Shown: positions 26,219-35,241 of the stretch, one piece after another
Layout of the letters: each line of letters opens with the position of its first letter
Position numbering within the stretch: the stretch's first letter is position 1
DNA from: Pseudomonadota bacterium
GTDB lineage: Bacteria; Pseudomonadota; Gammaproteobacteria; Steroidobacterales; Steroidobacteraceae
Assembly: GCA_023457495.1 (NCBI GenBank)
Contig: JAEWLQ010000113.1
Coordinates: 62,001 to 126,000, forward strand
Length of the DNA: 64,000 nt
Direction of reading: 5' to 3'
The notes under the pieces: model-generated
The model's input: the letters and a program-made list of their open reading frames with translations, nothing else
Told to the model about the DNA's origin: nothing
Databases searched by the model: none
Program-made: the position numbers and the translations under genes

Positions 26219-28162
26219 ATGCGAGTCCTTCTCGTCACTCCGCCCATGATCCAGCTCAATACGCCGTACCCCGCGACGGCGTATCTCACCGGCTTCCTGC
26301 GCCTGCACGCCGCCGACCTCGGCCTCACGGTCACTCAGGCGGACGCGTCCATCGCCCTTTTCCTACGCCTTTTCTCCTCGCCGCTCATCACGCGCATGGC
26401 CGCCGACCTTCGTCGGCGCGCGCGACACCGGAAGAACGCGGCCCGCATCCCGCCGTCGATCGCACACTTCCTGGCTCATGAGGACCGCTATGTCGATACG
26501 GTCGAGCCGGCGATCCGCTTCCTGCAACGCAAGGATCCCAGCCTCGCGTTCCGGATCGTGAGCCGCTCCTACCTCCCCGAAGGCCCTCGATTCGCAAGTG
26601 CGCTCGACGATCAGATGCAGGCCGCCTTCGGCGCGCTCGGCACCACCGAACAGGCGCGTTATCTCGCCAGCCTGTTCGTCGACGATCTCGCGGACGTGTG
26701 GCGCGACGGCATCGATCCGCGCTTCGAGCTCGCCCGTTACGGCGAACGCCTCGCCTCGAGCGCGGCGTCGTTCGATCCGTTGCACGAAGCGCTGACGGAC
26801 GAGCCGACGCTGGTCGATGAAACCCTCGACGGGATCACCCGCGAACTGGTCGCGGACCAACTACCCGACGTCGTCGCGGTCACCGCGCCCTTCCCCGGCA
26901 ATGTCTACGGCGCATTCCGCATGGCCCGGACGATCCGCGCGCTCGCGCCGAAGACGACACTCATCCTCGGCGGCGGCTGGGTGAACACGGAGCTGCGCAG
27001 CCTGCGCGATCCGCGCGTGTTCGACTACTTCGACTATGTGACGCTCGACGACGGCGAACGTCCGCTGCTCAACCTGCTGTCCCGCCTGCGCGGCCGCGAG
27101 GTGCCGTACGCGCGCACCTATCTACGAAAGAACGGCGCCGTCGTGCTCGAGCACGACCCCTCTGAGCACGACTTCCCGCAGAAGGACACGGGCATCCCGA
27201 CCTACGACGGCCTGCCCCTGGATCAATACGTCTCGATCCTCGAGATGCTGAACCCGATGCATCGCTTCTGGTCGGACGGCCGCTGGAACAAGATCACGAT
27301 GGCGCACGGCTGCTACTGGAAGAAGTGCTCGTTCTGCGACGTTTCGCTCGACTACATCGGCCGATACGACGAGCCCGCAACCGACCTCATCATCCAGCGA
27401 ATCCGCGCGCTCATCGCGGAGACCGGGGAAACGGGTTTTCACCTGGTCGATGAAGCCGCGCCGCCCTCGGGACTGAAGGCGCTCGCGAAGCGGCTGGTCG
27501 CCGAGAAACTCAGCATCACCTGGTGGGGCAACATCCGCTTCGAGAAGACCTTCACCCCCGAGCTGTGCAAACTACTGGCGGACTCGGGCTGCGTGGCCGT
27601 GAGCGGCGGTCTCGAAGTCGCCTCGAACCGCCTGCTCGATCTCATGAAGAAAGGCGTCACCGTCGAGCAAGTGGCGCGGGTGACGCGCGCGTTCACCGAC
27701 GCCGGCATCATGGTTCACGCCTATCTGATGTACGGTTTCCCGACCGAGACCGAGCAGGACACCATCGACGCGCTCGAGCGCGTGCGGCAGCTGTTCGCGG
27801 CCGGATGCATCCAATCGGCGTATTGGCATCGATTCTCGGCCACGGCGCATTCTCCCATCGGGCTCGCGCCACAGGACTACGGCATCACACTCCGGCCGCC
27901 GGCCAACATCACGTTCGCGCACAACGATGTCGCCTTTGAAGATCCCACGGGCACGGATCACGACCATCTCGGCGCCGGCCTGCGCAAGGCGCTCTACAAC
28001 TACATGCACGGCATCGGCCTCGAGGACGACGTGCGCGTGTGGTTCCAGCCGCGAACCGATGCGCGTCGTGGCAATGGACGCAGGCACTCGCGCGGGCTGC
28101 GCGGATTCGCCGTACCGCGCACCACGGTGCCTCACGACCTGATCGAGCGCAGCCTGGCCTGA
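26219..28162 (+). CDS. B12-binding-domain radical SAM protein of unknown function
   Basis: A 647-residue protein. It starts MRVLLVTPPMIQLNTPYPATAYLTGFL, the usual opening of cobalamin-binding radical SAM proteins. A Rossmann-like region at about 210-330 (VVAVTAPFPGNVYGAFRMART, LILGGGWVNTE, LDDGERPLL) precedes the Fe-S site, C365-x4-C370-x2-C373 (GCYWKKCSFC), a known variant of CxxxCxxC. A TIM-barrel part follows (VSGGLEVASNRLLDLMKKGVT, YLMYGFPTETEQDT). It may methylate or rearrange an unactivated carbon; substrate unknown. Start ATG at 26219 is where family similarity begins. It stands alone and abuts the convergent phosphotriesterase-like gene. Confidence 0.87.
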   Translation: MRVLLVTPPMIQLNTPYPATAYLTGFLRLHAADLGLTVTQADASIALFLRLFSSPLITRMAADLRRRARHRKNAARIPPSIAHFLAHEDRYVDTVEPAIRFLQRKDPSLAFRIVSRSYLPEGPRFASALDDQMQAAFGALGTTEQARYLASLFVDDLADVWRDGIDPRFELARYGERLASSAASFDPLHEALTDEPTLVDETLDGITRELVADQLPDVVAVTAPFPGNVYGAFRMARTIRALAPKTTLILGGGWVNTELRSLRDPRVFDYFDYVTLDDGERPLLNLLSRLRGREVPYARTYLRKNGAVVLEHDPSEHDFPQKDTGIPTYDGLPLDQYVSILEMLNPMHRFWSDGRWNKITMAHGCYWKKCSFCDVSLDYIGRYDEPATDLIIQRIRALIAETGETGFHLVDEAAPPSGLKALAKRLVAEKLSITWWGNIRFEKTFTPELCKLLADSGCVAVSGGLEVASNRLLDLMKKGVTVEQVARVTRAFTDAGIMVHAYLMYGFPTETEQDTIDALERVRQLFAAGCIQSAYWHRFSATAHSPIGLAPQDYGITLRPPANITFAHNDVAFEDPTGTDHDHLGAGLRKALYNYMHGIGLEDDVRVWFQPRTDARRGNGRRHSRGLRGFAVPRTTVPHDLIERSLA

Positions 28163-29212
28163 CTACTTGCCGGGCGCCCGCCCGCGACTGAGGAAGCGCG
28201 CCGGATTATCGACGGTGATCGTCTGGATCTGGCGCTCGGACACTCCGATGCCCTTCAGGTGATCCAGCAGCACGCGCGTGTTGAAGAACAGGCCATCCGG
28301 ATTGGTCTTTTCCCTCACGCCCTGCCGTTCGGCGGGCAACATCGCGTCGCCGAGGACCGAGTCCTGTGACAGGAACAGCTGGTCCGTGAATCCCGCATCG
28401 ACCAGGCTCTTGATTTGCACCGCGCGCTCCCGCCAGGACGGGCGCACATCCGGATTCAGTCCCCGATTGACGTGATCCATGCCCAGTATGTAGCCGCGCC
28501 GGGCAAGCCCCACTAGATAGTCCATGTCCCCGCTGTCGTCGCTGTGCCCGAGACAGACGCGCGCCGGGCTGATTCCTTCGGATTCGAGTATTGCCGCCTG
28601 GAATTCCCCGCCGCGCAGCCGCGCGTGGGTGTGAGTCGCGATGGGAACACCCGTGAGCTTGCTGGCGCGCGCCGCCGCCCTCAAGGCGGCTTCTTCCGCG
28701 GGCGGGATGACATCGCCCGCGGTGGCGATCTTGATCACGCCCGCCCGGACGTCCGTGCCATCGATGCCGCGCTCGATTTCCGTGACAAATAGTTCGACGA
28801 GTTCGTCGGCGCTCCGGGAGAGGGTCGCGAAAAGATGCTGACCCGTGCACGCAACGATGCGCATGCCCGACCTTCGCGAGATTTCTTCGATGAGGCGAAT
28901 GTCGCGGCCCACATCATGCGGGCTCAGATCGACCAGCGTGCCGACACCCTGCTCCTTCAGCCCCTGCAGCATGCTCACTGCCCGAGTGACAAACCCGCTC
29001 CTTCCACCGAAGGAATCTGGCCATCGCTTCCAGAAGTCGGGCGTGCAGGCGCAGATGTGCTCATGGGTGAGCGTGAGCCCGAGCGTCGATGCCTCGACGG
29101 GCCCCGACACCGTGTTCACGAGGTCGCCGCCGCGCGGCTCAGCCACCGCGACCAGCGTGGCCGCGCCGCCTTGCACGAGAAATGTCCGCCGGGTCACCAT
29201 CGTCCGTATCAT
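28163..29212 (-). CDS. phosphotriesterase-family metal-dependent hydrolase, probably Tat-exported
   Basis: An amidohydrolase-superfamily protein of about 349 residues. The start MIRTMVTRRTFLVQGGAATLVAVAEP has a twin-arginine-like RRTFL signal, suggesting export of a folded, metal-loaded enzyme. Metal ligands fit phosphotriesterase-like lactonases: HEH at 50-52, a Lys in VIKIATA for carbamylation, THTHA, GHSDD, and Asp in LSQDSVLGD. It may hydrolyse lactones or phosphoesters; substrate unknown. ATG at 29212 or 29200 is likely. The divergent rluE start is only about eight bases away, so promoters lie inside coding sequence. Confidence 0.85.
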   Translation of the reverse strand: MIRTMVTRRTFLVQGGAATLVAVAEPRGGDLVNTVSGPVEASTLGLTLTHEHICACTPDFWKRWPDSFGGRSGFVTRAVSMLQGLKEQGVGTLVDLSPHDVGRDIRLIEEISRRSGMRIVACTGQHLFATLSRSADELVELFVTEIERGIDGTDVRAGVIKIATAGDVIPPAEEAALRAAARASKLTGVPIATHTHARLRGGEFQAAILESEGISPARVCLGHSDDSGDMDYLVGLARRGYILGMDHVNRGLNPDVRPSWRERAVQIKSLVDAGFTDQLFLSQDSVLGDAMLPAERQGVREKTNPDGLFFNTRVLLDHLKGIGVSERQIQTITVDNPARFLSRGRAPGK

Positions 29213-29219
29213 CACGCCC

Positions 29220-29828
29220 GTGCTGCTCGCCTTCAACAAGCCCTTCGGCGTCATCTGCAAGTTCAGCCCCGAGCCCGGCAAGCGCACGCTCGCCGATTTC
29301 ATCGACGTGCGCGGCGTCTATCCCGCGGGCCGGCTCGACACGGACAGCGAAGGCCTGCTGCTGCTCACCGACGACGGTGTGCTGCAGACGCGCATCGCCG
29401 AACCGCGCCACAAGATCGCGAAGGTCTACTGGGCGCAGGTGGAAGGCATTGCGAGCGACGAGGCGCTGGAGCGGTTGCGAAGCGGAGTCGACCTCGGCGA
29501 CTTCGTGACGAAGCCCGCCGAGGCCCGGCGCATCGACGAACCTGCGAATCTCTGGCCCCGCGATCCACCGATCCGTCATCGCGCGAAAATCCCGACCTCC
29601 TGGATCGAAGTGACGCTGCGAGAGGGCAAGAACCGCCAGGTACGCCGCATGACGGCGAAGGTGGGGTTTCCAACCCTGCGCCTGATCCGCGCCAGCATCG
29701 GCCAGGTGAACGTCGCGGGGCTCGCGCCCGGAGCGTGGCGCGAGATCGACGCGGACGCGCCGTGGACGCGGCCCGAACCGCCGCGATCAGGTCAGCGGCA
29801 AGCCGCGGAACCAGCCGGCGAAGGCTAA
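29220..29828 (+). CDS. rluE: 23S rRNA pseudouridine synthase, RluE type
   Basis: A 202-residue RsuA/RluB/E/F-family pseudouridine synthase that modifies 23S rRNA (U2457 in Escherichia coli for RluE). FNKPFGV at the N-terminus, the catalytic Asp in YPAGRLDTDSEGLLLLT (D40), KVYWAQVEG, IPTSWIEVTLREGKNRQVRRM and PTLRLIRASIG are all diagnostic. The short form without an S4 domain matches RluE. The start is probably GTG at 29220. The last 42 bases overlap the convergent membrane-protein gene. Confidence 0.92.
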   Translation: MLLAFNKPFGVICKFSPEPGKRTLADFIDVRGVYPAGRLDTDSEGLLLLTDDGVLQTRIAEPRHKIAKVYWAQVEGIASDEALERLRSGVDLGDFVTKPAEARRIDEPANLWPRDPPIRHRAKIPTSWIEVTLREGKNRQVRRMTAKVGFPTLRLIRASIGQVNVAGLAPGAWREIDADAPWTRPEPPRSGQRQAAEPAGEG

Positions 29829-30515
29829 CCACCCGGCGGTGCGCGGAACGACGAACAGCAGGCCGAGCACCACGATGGTTGCGCACGTGAACCACTGAAA
29901 GGCAGCCCGGCCACGCGTCGCGCGCGGCAGTGTCACCCACATCGTCATGAGGATCGCCGCCATGACGGCGAACGAAATGGCCTGGTACATCCAGGAGGAC
30001 GGCAGCGGCGGAAACAGCAGGTTGTTCGCGCGAGCGAGCGCCGGATCGATCAATGCCACCGCGGTGGCCCCCATGAAGCGCGCATGCACGGGCGGCGACT
30101 TGCGCCATCGCAGCGCCAGCAGGAACGCCGCCGCGAACAGCAGCGTCATCGTGAGTGGCAGCGACATGAACGGCGCGGCCCTCGCGAAGACTTCGGGCGG
30201 CATGGGGGCGAAGCGCACATGCGTCAGCAGGATGCCGACGACGACGAAGCCCGCGGCCAGCACGATCGACACCTGACCCAGCAGCCGGTGCGTGGCGGAA
30301 CTGCGGCTGCGGATCAGCAGCGGCTGCGCGATCAACAGGAGCAGCCACGCGGTGCCGAGCGCCGCATGAACGTGCGTGTAGGCGTCGATGCCCTTCCAGG
30401 GCTTGTTCAGGTAGTCAGGCCAGAAACCGATGGCGGCGATCAGCAGCAGCACGACCGCAAGTGCCGCGAATCGAGTGGGCAGCGAAATCGCCGCGCTCGC
30501 GATCGCCTGGTTCAT
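29787..30515 (-). CDS. multi-pass membrane protein of unknown function
   Basis: A 242-residue protein with about six to seven hydrophobic helices, beginning FAALAVVLLLIAAIGFWP. A conserved-looking YTHVHAALGTAWLLLLIAQPLLIR...THRLLGQVS segment carries several His, reminiscent of DUF2306-like or haem-binding membrane proteins, but I do not assign it. It lies 43 bases downstream of the SRPBCC gene on the same strand and overlaps rluE at its end. Confidence 0.75.
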   Translation of the reverse strand: MNQAIASAAISLPTRFAALAVVLLLIAAIGFWPDYLNKPWKGIDAYTHVHAALGTAWLLLLIAQPLLIRSRSSATHRLLGQVSIVLAAGFVVVGILLTHVRFAPMPPEVFARAAPFMSLPLTMTLLFAAAFLLALRWRKSPPVHARFMGATAVALIDPALARANNLLFPPLPSSWMYQAISFAVMAAILMTMWVTLPRATRGRAAFQWFTCATIVVLGLLFVVPRTAGWLAFAGWFRGLPLT

Positions 30516-30558
30516 GCCGACTCCCCGTGATTCTCGTTCTTCGCGCCAAGGCGCGTCG

Positions 30559-31002
30559 TCAGCCGGGAATCTCCGGCTCGACCAGCCTGGCTAACTGCTC
30601 GAGCGACTCCTGCCAGCCGAGATAACACATGTCGACCGGTATCGCGTCGGGAATGCCCGCCTGCACGACTTCGAGCTCGGTCCCGGTCGACACCTTGCGC
30701 AACGAGACCGTCACTTCCATCTCGCCGGGCAGATTGGGGTCGTCGAACTTGTCGATGTAGCGCAGCTTCGTATCCGGAATCAGCTCCACGTAGCTGCAGC
30801 CGAAGGAGTGGCTGCCGCCGCCCGAGAAGTTGGTAAACGACATGCGGCAGCCGCCGCCCACGCGCGCATCCATCGAATGCATCGTGGCCGTGAAACCGTA
30901 CGGCGGCAGCCACTTCACCAGCGCGTCTGGATCCAGGAACGCCTTGTAGACGCGCGCGGGGGGCGCCTTCAGCACCCGGTGAAACCGCACCGTCCCGGGC
31001 AT
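30559..31002 (-). CDS. SRPBCC/AHSA1-family (START-fold) protein
   Basis: A 147-residue protein with AHSA1-like sequence: VRFHRVLKAPPARVYKAFLDPDALVKWLPPYGF at the start, FGCSYVELIPDTKLRYIDKFD in the middle, and CYLGWQESLEQLARLVEPEIP at the end. These small ligand-binding folds act as Hsp90 co-regulator-like or polyketide-cyclase-like proteins; no ligand can be inferred. It starts seven bases after pyrG and is probably cotranscribed with it. Confidence 0.88.
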   Translation of the reverse strand: MPGTVRFHRVLKAPPARVYKAFLDPDALVKWLPPYGFTATMHSMDARVGGGCRMSFTNFSGGGSHSFGCSYVELIPDTKLRYIDKFDDPNLPGEMEVTVSLRKVSTGTELEVVQAGIPDAIPVDMCYLGWQESLEQLARLVEPEIPG

Positions 31003-31009
31003 CGGGGCC

Positions 31010-32656
<1,647 letters not shown>

Positions 32657-32744
32657 GAGGGAGCCCGCCGCGTGAAAGATGGATCAGGTCGACGGGCGGG
32701 CAGGTTAGCAAATCCGGGTCGGTGCCGGGTGAGAAATTCCGGAG

Positions 32745-34103
32745 TTAGCGGCCGCGCGTCCAGATAAGGCGCGCACGGCGCCGGGATTTGACATTCGCCG
32801 CGATGGACGCGTCGATCCAGCGGTCGCCCGCGGCGACTAATGGATTTCCCGGTCCATCCCCGGCAAACAGCAGCGGCAGACGAGCACGCTCCTCGATCGT
32901 GAGATTAGCGGCCTGCATGAGCTTCTTGAGCGACTGCGTGCGAGCGCGCGCGCCGGGACGCAACCGCTCTCCGCCACGGCGCGCGCGCAGCATGAGGAGT
33001 TTGGGCAGCGACTCGAGATCGATCGGACCCGCGGTGTCGTCGATGAGCGAGAGCCGGTCGCCGAGCGCATTCACGATGCACTCGCGGTCTTCGCGCCAGG
33101 ACCATGTTTTCAGTGCGGTTTCGGGTTCGAGCGGGTTCGTGACTTCAGACTTCACGTCGAGGACGAGCCGTCCGCCGCGGCGCCGCAGCTCCACACTGCC
33201 CCAGCTCACCACCGGCTGTGCGTCGGCCCGTGCCGCGAGTAATGCGCCCGCCATCTCGTTCAGTTTCGCGGTCGAGGGCGCATCGACGCCGGCCGCGCCG
33301 ATGAATTCGCGCAGCGCATTGCGCCGACGCTTCGTGGGCAACGCGCGAAGCACGGCGACGTTCAGCCCGTCGCCATCCGCCGCGGCGGCGAGATCCACGC
33401 GCGCAAGCTGGCCGAGCAGGTTCGCAGCCTCCGCCATGTGTTGCGCGCTGCGTGCGATGGCGTCGTCCACGCCCGGCCATTTCTCGCGCAGCAGCGGAAT
33501 GACCCGATGCCGCACGAAATTGCGCCCGAAGCGGGTCGCCTCGTTGGTCGGGTCTTCGACCCACTTCAGACGGTGCTGGCGCGCATATGCCTCGATCGCC
33601 GCGCGCTCCACCGCGAGCAGCGGGCGGGCGATCCGGCCAGGACCGATCGGCGCGATGGCGGGCATCGATGCGAGGCCGTTGACGCCGGCGCCCCGGAACA
33701 GTTGCAGCAACAACGTTTCGACCTGGTCATCGCGATGCTGGGCCGTGACGAGGACCTCGCCCGGCTTCATCGCCTGCATCAGGAGCGCGTAGCGGGCGTC
33801 GCGCGCGGCAGCTTCGGGGGATTCTCCGCGCTTGCGCTTCACTTGCGCGCGCAGCGCCGTGAACGGCACGCGCCAGGCGCGCGCGACACGCGCGCAATGC
33901 TTCGCCCACTCGGGACTTGCCGCCTGCAGGCCGTGATCGATGTGCACGAGTCGCAGGCTCGCCAGCTTCGCGCGGTGCTTCAGCAGCGAGTGCGCGAGCA
34001 CCGTCGAATCGATACCTCCGCTGAACGCGACGACGATCGCGGGCCGTGAGCCGGCGAGCTCGAGGAGCCGGGTCGTCGGATCGATGCCGATCTTGCGCGT
34101 CAC
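32745..34103 (-). CDS. tilS: tRNA(Ile)-lysidine synthase
   Basis: TilS converts C34 of tRNA-Ile(CAU) to lysidine so that it reads AUA. The 452-residue protein has the PP-loop SGGIDS at residues 28-33, then RLVHIDHGLQ, TAQHRDDQVETLLLQLFRGAG and RPLLAVERAAIEAYA, typical of TilS, and a C-terminal RARRGGERLRP motif of the tRNA-binding domain. The order accA-tilS is conserved. A REP-like sequence lies in the 44-base gap before its start. Confidence 0.95.
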   Translation of the reverse strand: MTRKIGIDPTTRLLELAGSRPAIVVAFSGGIDSTVLAHSLLKHRAKLASLRLVHIDHGLQAASPEWAKHCARVARAWRVPFTALRAQVKRKRGESPEAAARDARYALLMQAMKPGEVLVTAQHRDDQVETLLLQLFRGAGVNGLASMPAIAPIGPGRIARPLLAVERAAIEAYARQHRLKWVEDPTNEATRFGRNFVRHRVIPLLREKWPGVDDAIARSAQHMAEAANLLGQLARVDLAAAADGDGLNVAVLRALPTKRRRNALREFIGAAGVDAPSTAKLNEMAGALLAARADAQPVVSWGSVELRRRGGRLVLDVKSEVTNPLEPETALKTWSWREDRECIVNALGDRLSLIDDTAGPIDLESLPKLLMLRARRGGERLRPGARARTQSLKKLMQAANLTIEERARLPLLFAGDGPGNPLVAAGDRWIDASIAANVKSRRRARLIWTRGR

Positions 34104-34112
34104 GAGCGAGCC

Positions 34113-34149
34113 TGTCCCCGTTTGCTAGGAAACGAGGAATGTCCCCATT
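34113..34149 (+). repeat. REP-like sequence A, between accA and tilS
   Basis: This stretch contains CCCC-x-TTTGCTAGGAAA and ends TGTCCCCATT, reading on the plus strand, with an internal CGTTT...AAACG stem. It aligns over most of its length with the reverse complement of the element at 35125-35163, and the two flank accA in opposite orientation. REP/MITE nature is inference from form. Confidence 0.6.
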
Positions 34150-35110
34150 AACTCGCTTCGTTGTAGACGCCGAAGCTGTCGATGCGGGCGTTGCGCATGG
34201 CGCGCAGCTTGTCGGGCGACAGGTTCTCGAGATCTTCGAGATGCCTGACCAGGGCGGCCTTGATCGTGTCCGCCGTCATCTGGGGATTGCGGTGCGCGCC
34301 GCCCACGGGCTCGGGCAGCACTTCGTCGACGAGGTTGAGTTTCTTCAACCGGTCGGCGGTCATGCCCATGGCTTCCGCGGCGACTTCCTTCTTGTCCTGG
34401 CTCTTCCACAGGATCGAGGCGCAGCCTTCGGGGGTGATCACTGAATACGTGCTGAATTGCAGCATCAGCAAGCGGTCGCAAACACCAATGGCGAGCGCGC
34501 CACCGGAGCCGCCCTCGCCGATCACGCAGGCGATGATCGGCACGCCGAGCACGGTCATCTCGAACAGGTTGCGCGCGATGGCCTCGCTTTGATTGCGCTC
34601 TTCGGAGCCGACGCCGGGATACGCGCCGGCGGTGTCGATCAGCGTGATGATGGGCAAGCGGAAGCGCTCGGCGAGGCGCATCAGGCGCAGCGCCTTGCGG
34701 TACCCTTCCGGCTTGGGCATGCCGTAGTTGCGTCGCACGCGCTCCTTGGTGTCGCGCCCCTTCTGATGGCCGATCAGCATCACGGCCTTGCCTTCGAGGC
34801 GCGCCAGGCCGCCGACGATGGCGAGGTCGTCGCCATACATGCGATCGCCGTGCAGTTCCTGGAAGTCCGTGAATATGAGGCTGGCGTAATCGAGCGTGTA
34901 GGGACGCTGCGGATGACGCGCGAGCTGGGTCATCTGCCAGGGCGTCAGGTTCGCGAAGATGTTCTGCGTGAGCTGCTCGCTCTTGGCCTGGAGCCGCGTG
35001 ATCTCCTCTTGAATGTTGACGGAGGAGCCGGACGGGACGTGTCGCAATTCCTCGATCTTCGCCTCCAGTTCGGCGATAGGTTGCTCAAAGTCTAAGAAAT
35101 TAACTGCCAT
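34148..35110 (-). CDS. accA: acetyl-CoA carboxylase carboxyltransferase subunit alpha
   Basis: AccA is the alpha subunit of the cytosolic carboxyltransferase that makes malonyl-CoA for fatty acid synthesis; it pairs with AccD encoded elsewhere. The 320-residue protein starts MAVNFLDFEQPIAELEAKIEELRH and contains IFTDFQELHGDRMYGDD, LIGHQKGRDTKERVRRNYGMPKPEGYRKALRLM, TLIDTAGAYPG and VIGEGGSGGALAIGV, all typical. No clear Shine-Dalgarno precedes the start. It is flanked on both sides by REP-like sequences. Confidence 0.98.
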   Translation of the reverse strand: MAVNFLDFEQPIAELEAKIEELRHVPSGSSVNIQEEITRLQAKSEQLTQNIFANLTPWQMTQLARHPQRPYTLDYASLIFTDFQELHGDRMYGDDLAIVGGLARLEGKAVMLIGHQKGRDTKERVRRNYGMPKPEGYRKALRLMRLAERFRLPIITLIDTAGAYPGVGSEERNQSEAIARNLFEMTVLGVPIIACVIGEGGSGGALAIGVCDRLLMLQFSTYSVITPEGCASILWKSQDKKEVAAEAMGMTADRLKKLNLVDEVLPEPVGGAHRNPQMTADTIKAALVRHLEDLENLSPDKLRAMRNARIDSFGVYNEAS

Positions 35111-35124
35111 AGGGCGGCGAGGAT

Positions 35125-35163
35125 AATGGGGTCAGACCCCATTTCCTAGCAAAAGGGGCCAGA
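35125..35163 (-). repeat. REP-like sequence B, between dnaE and accA
   Basis: On the plus strand it opens with a palindrome AATGGGGTC-AG-ACCCCATT, followed by TCCTAGCAAAAGGGG. Its reverse complement matches the element at 34113-34149. The palindrome could also act as a hairpin in the dnaE-accA transcript. It lies in the 131-base gap after dnaE, which holds no gene. Confidence 0.65.
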
Positions 35164-35241
35164 GTTGACGGGGTACTTTCATCACTCGAAACAATCGTGT
35201 AGGAGCGCCAGCCGCTTTTGCCGGAGCCCGGGCCGGGCCTG

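Noticed and set aside
35197..35241. GTAGGAGCG...CCGCTTTT resembling a common REP family
   Set aside because: Arms too imperfect and no second copy nearby; kept apart from the accA-flanking pair.
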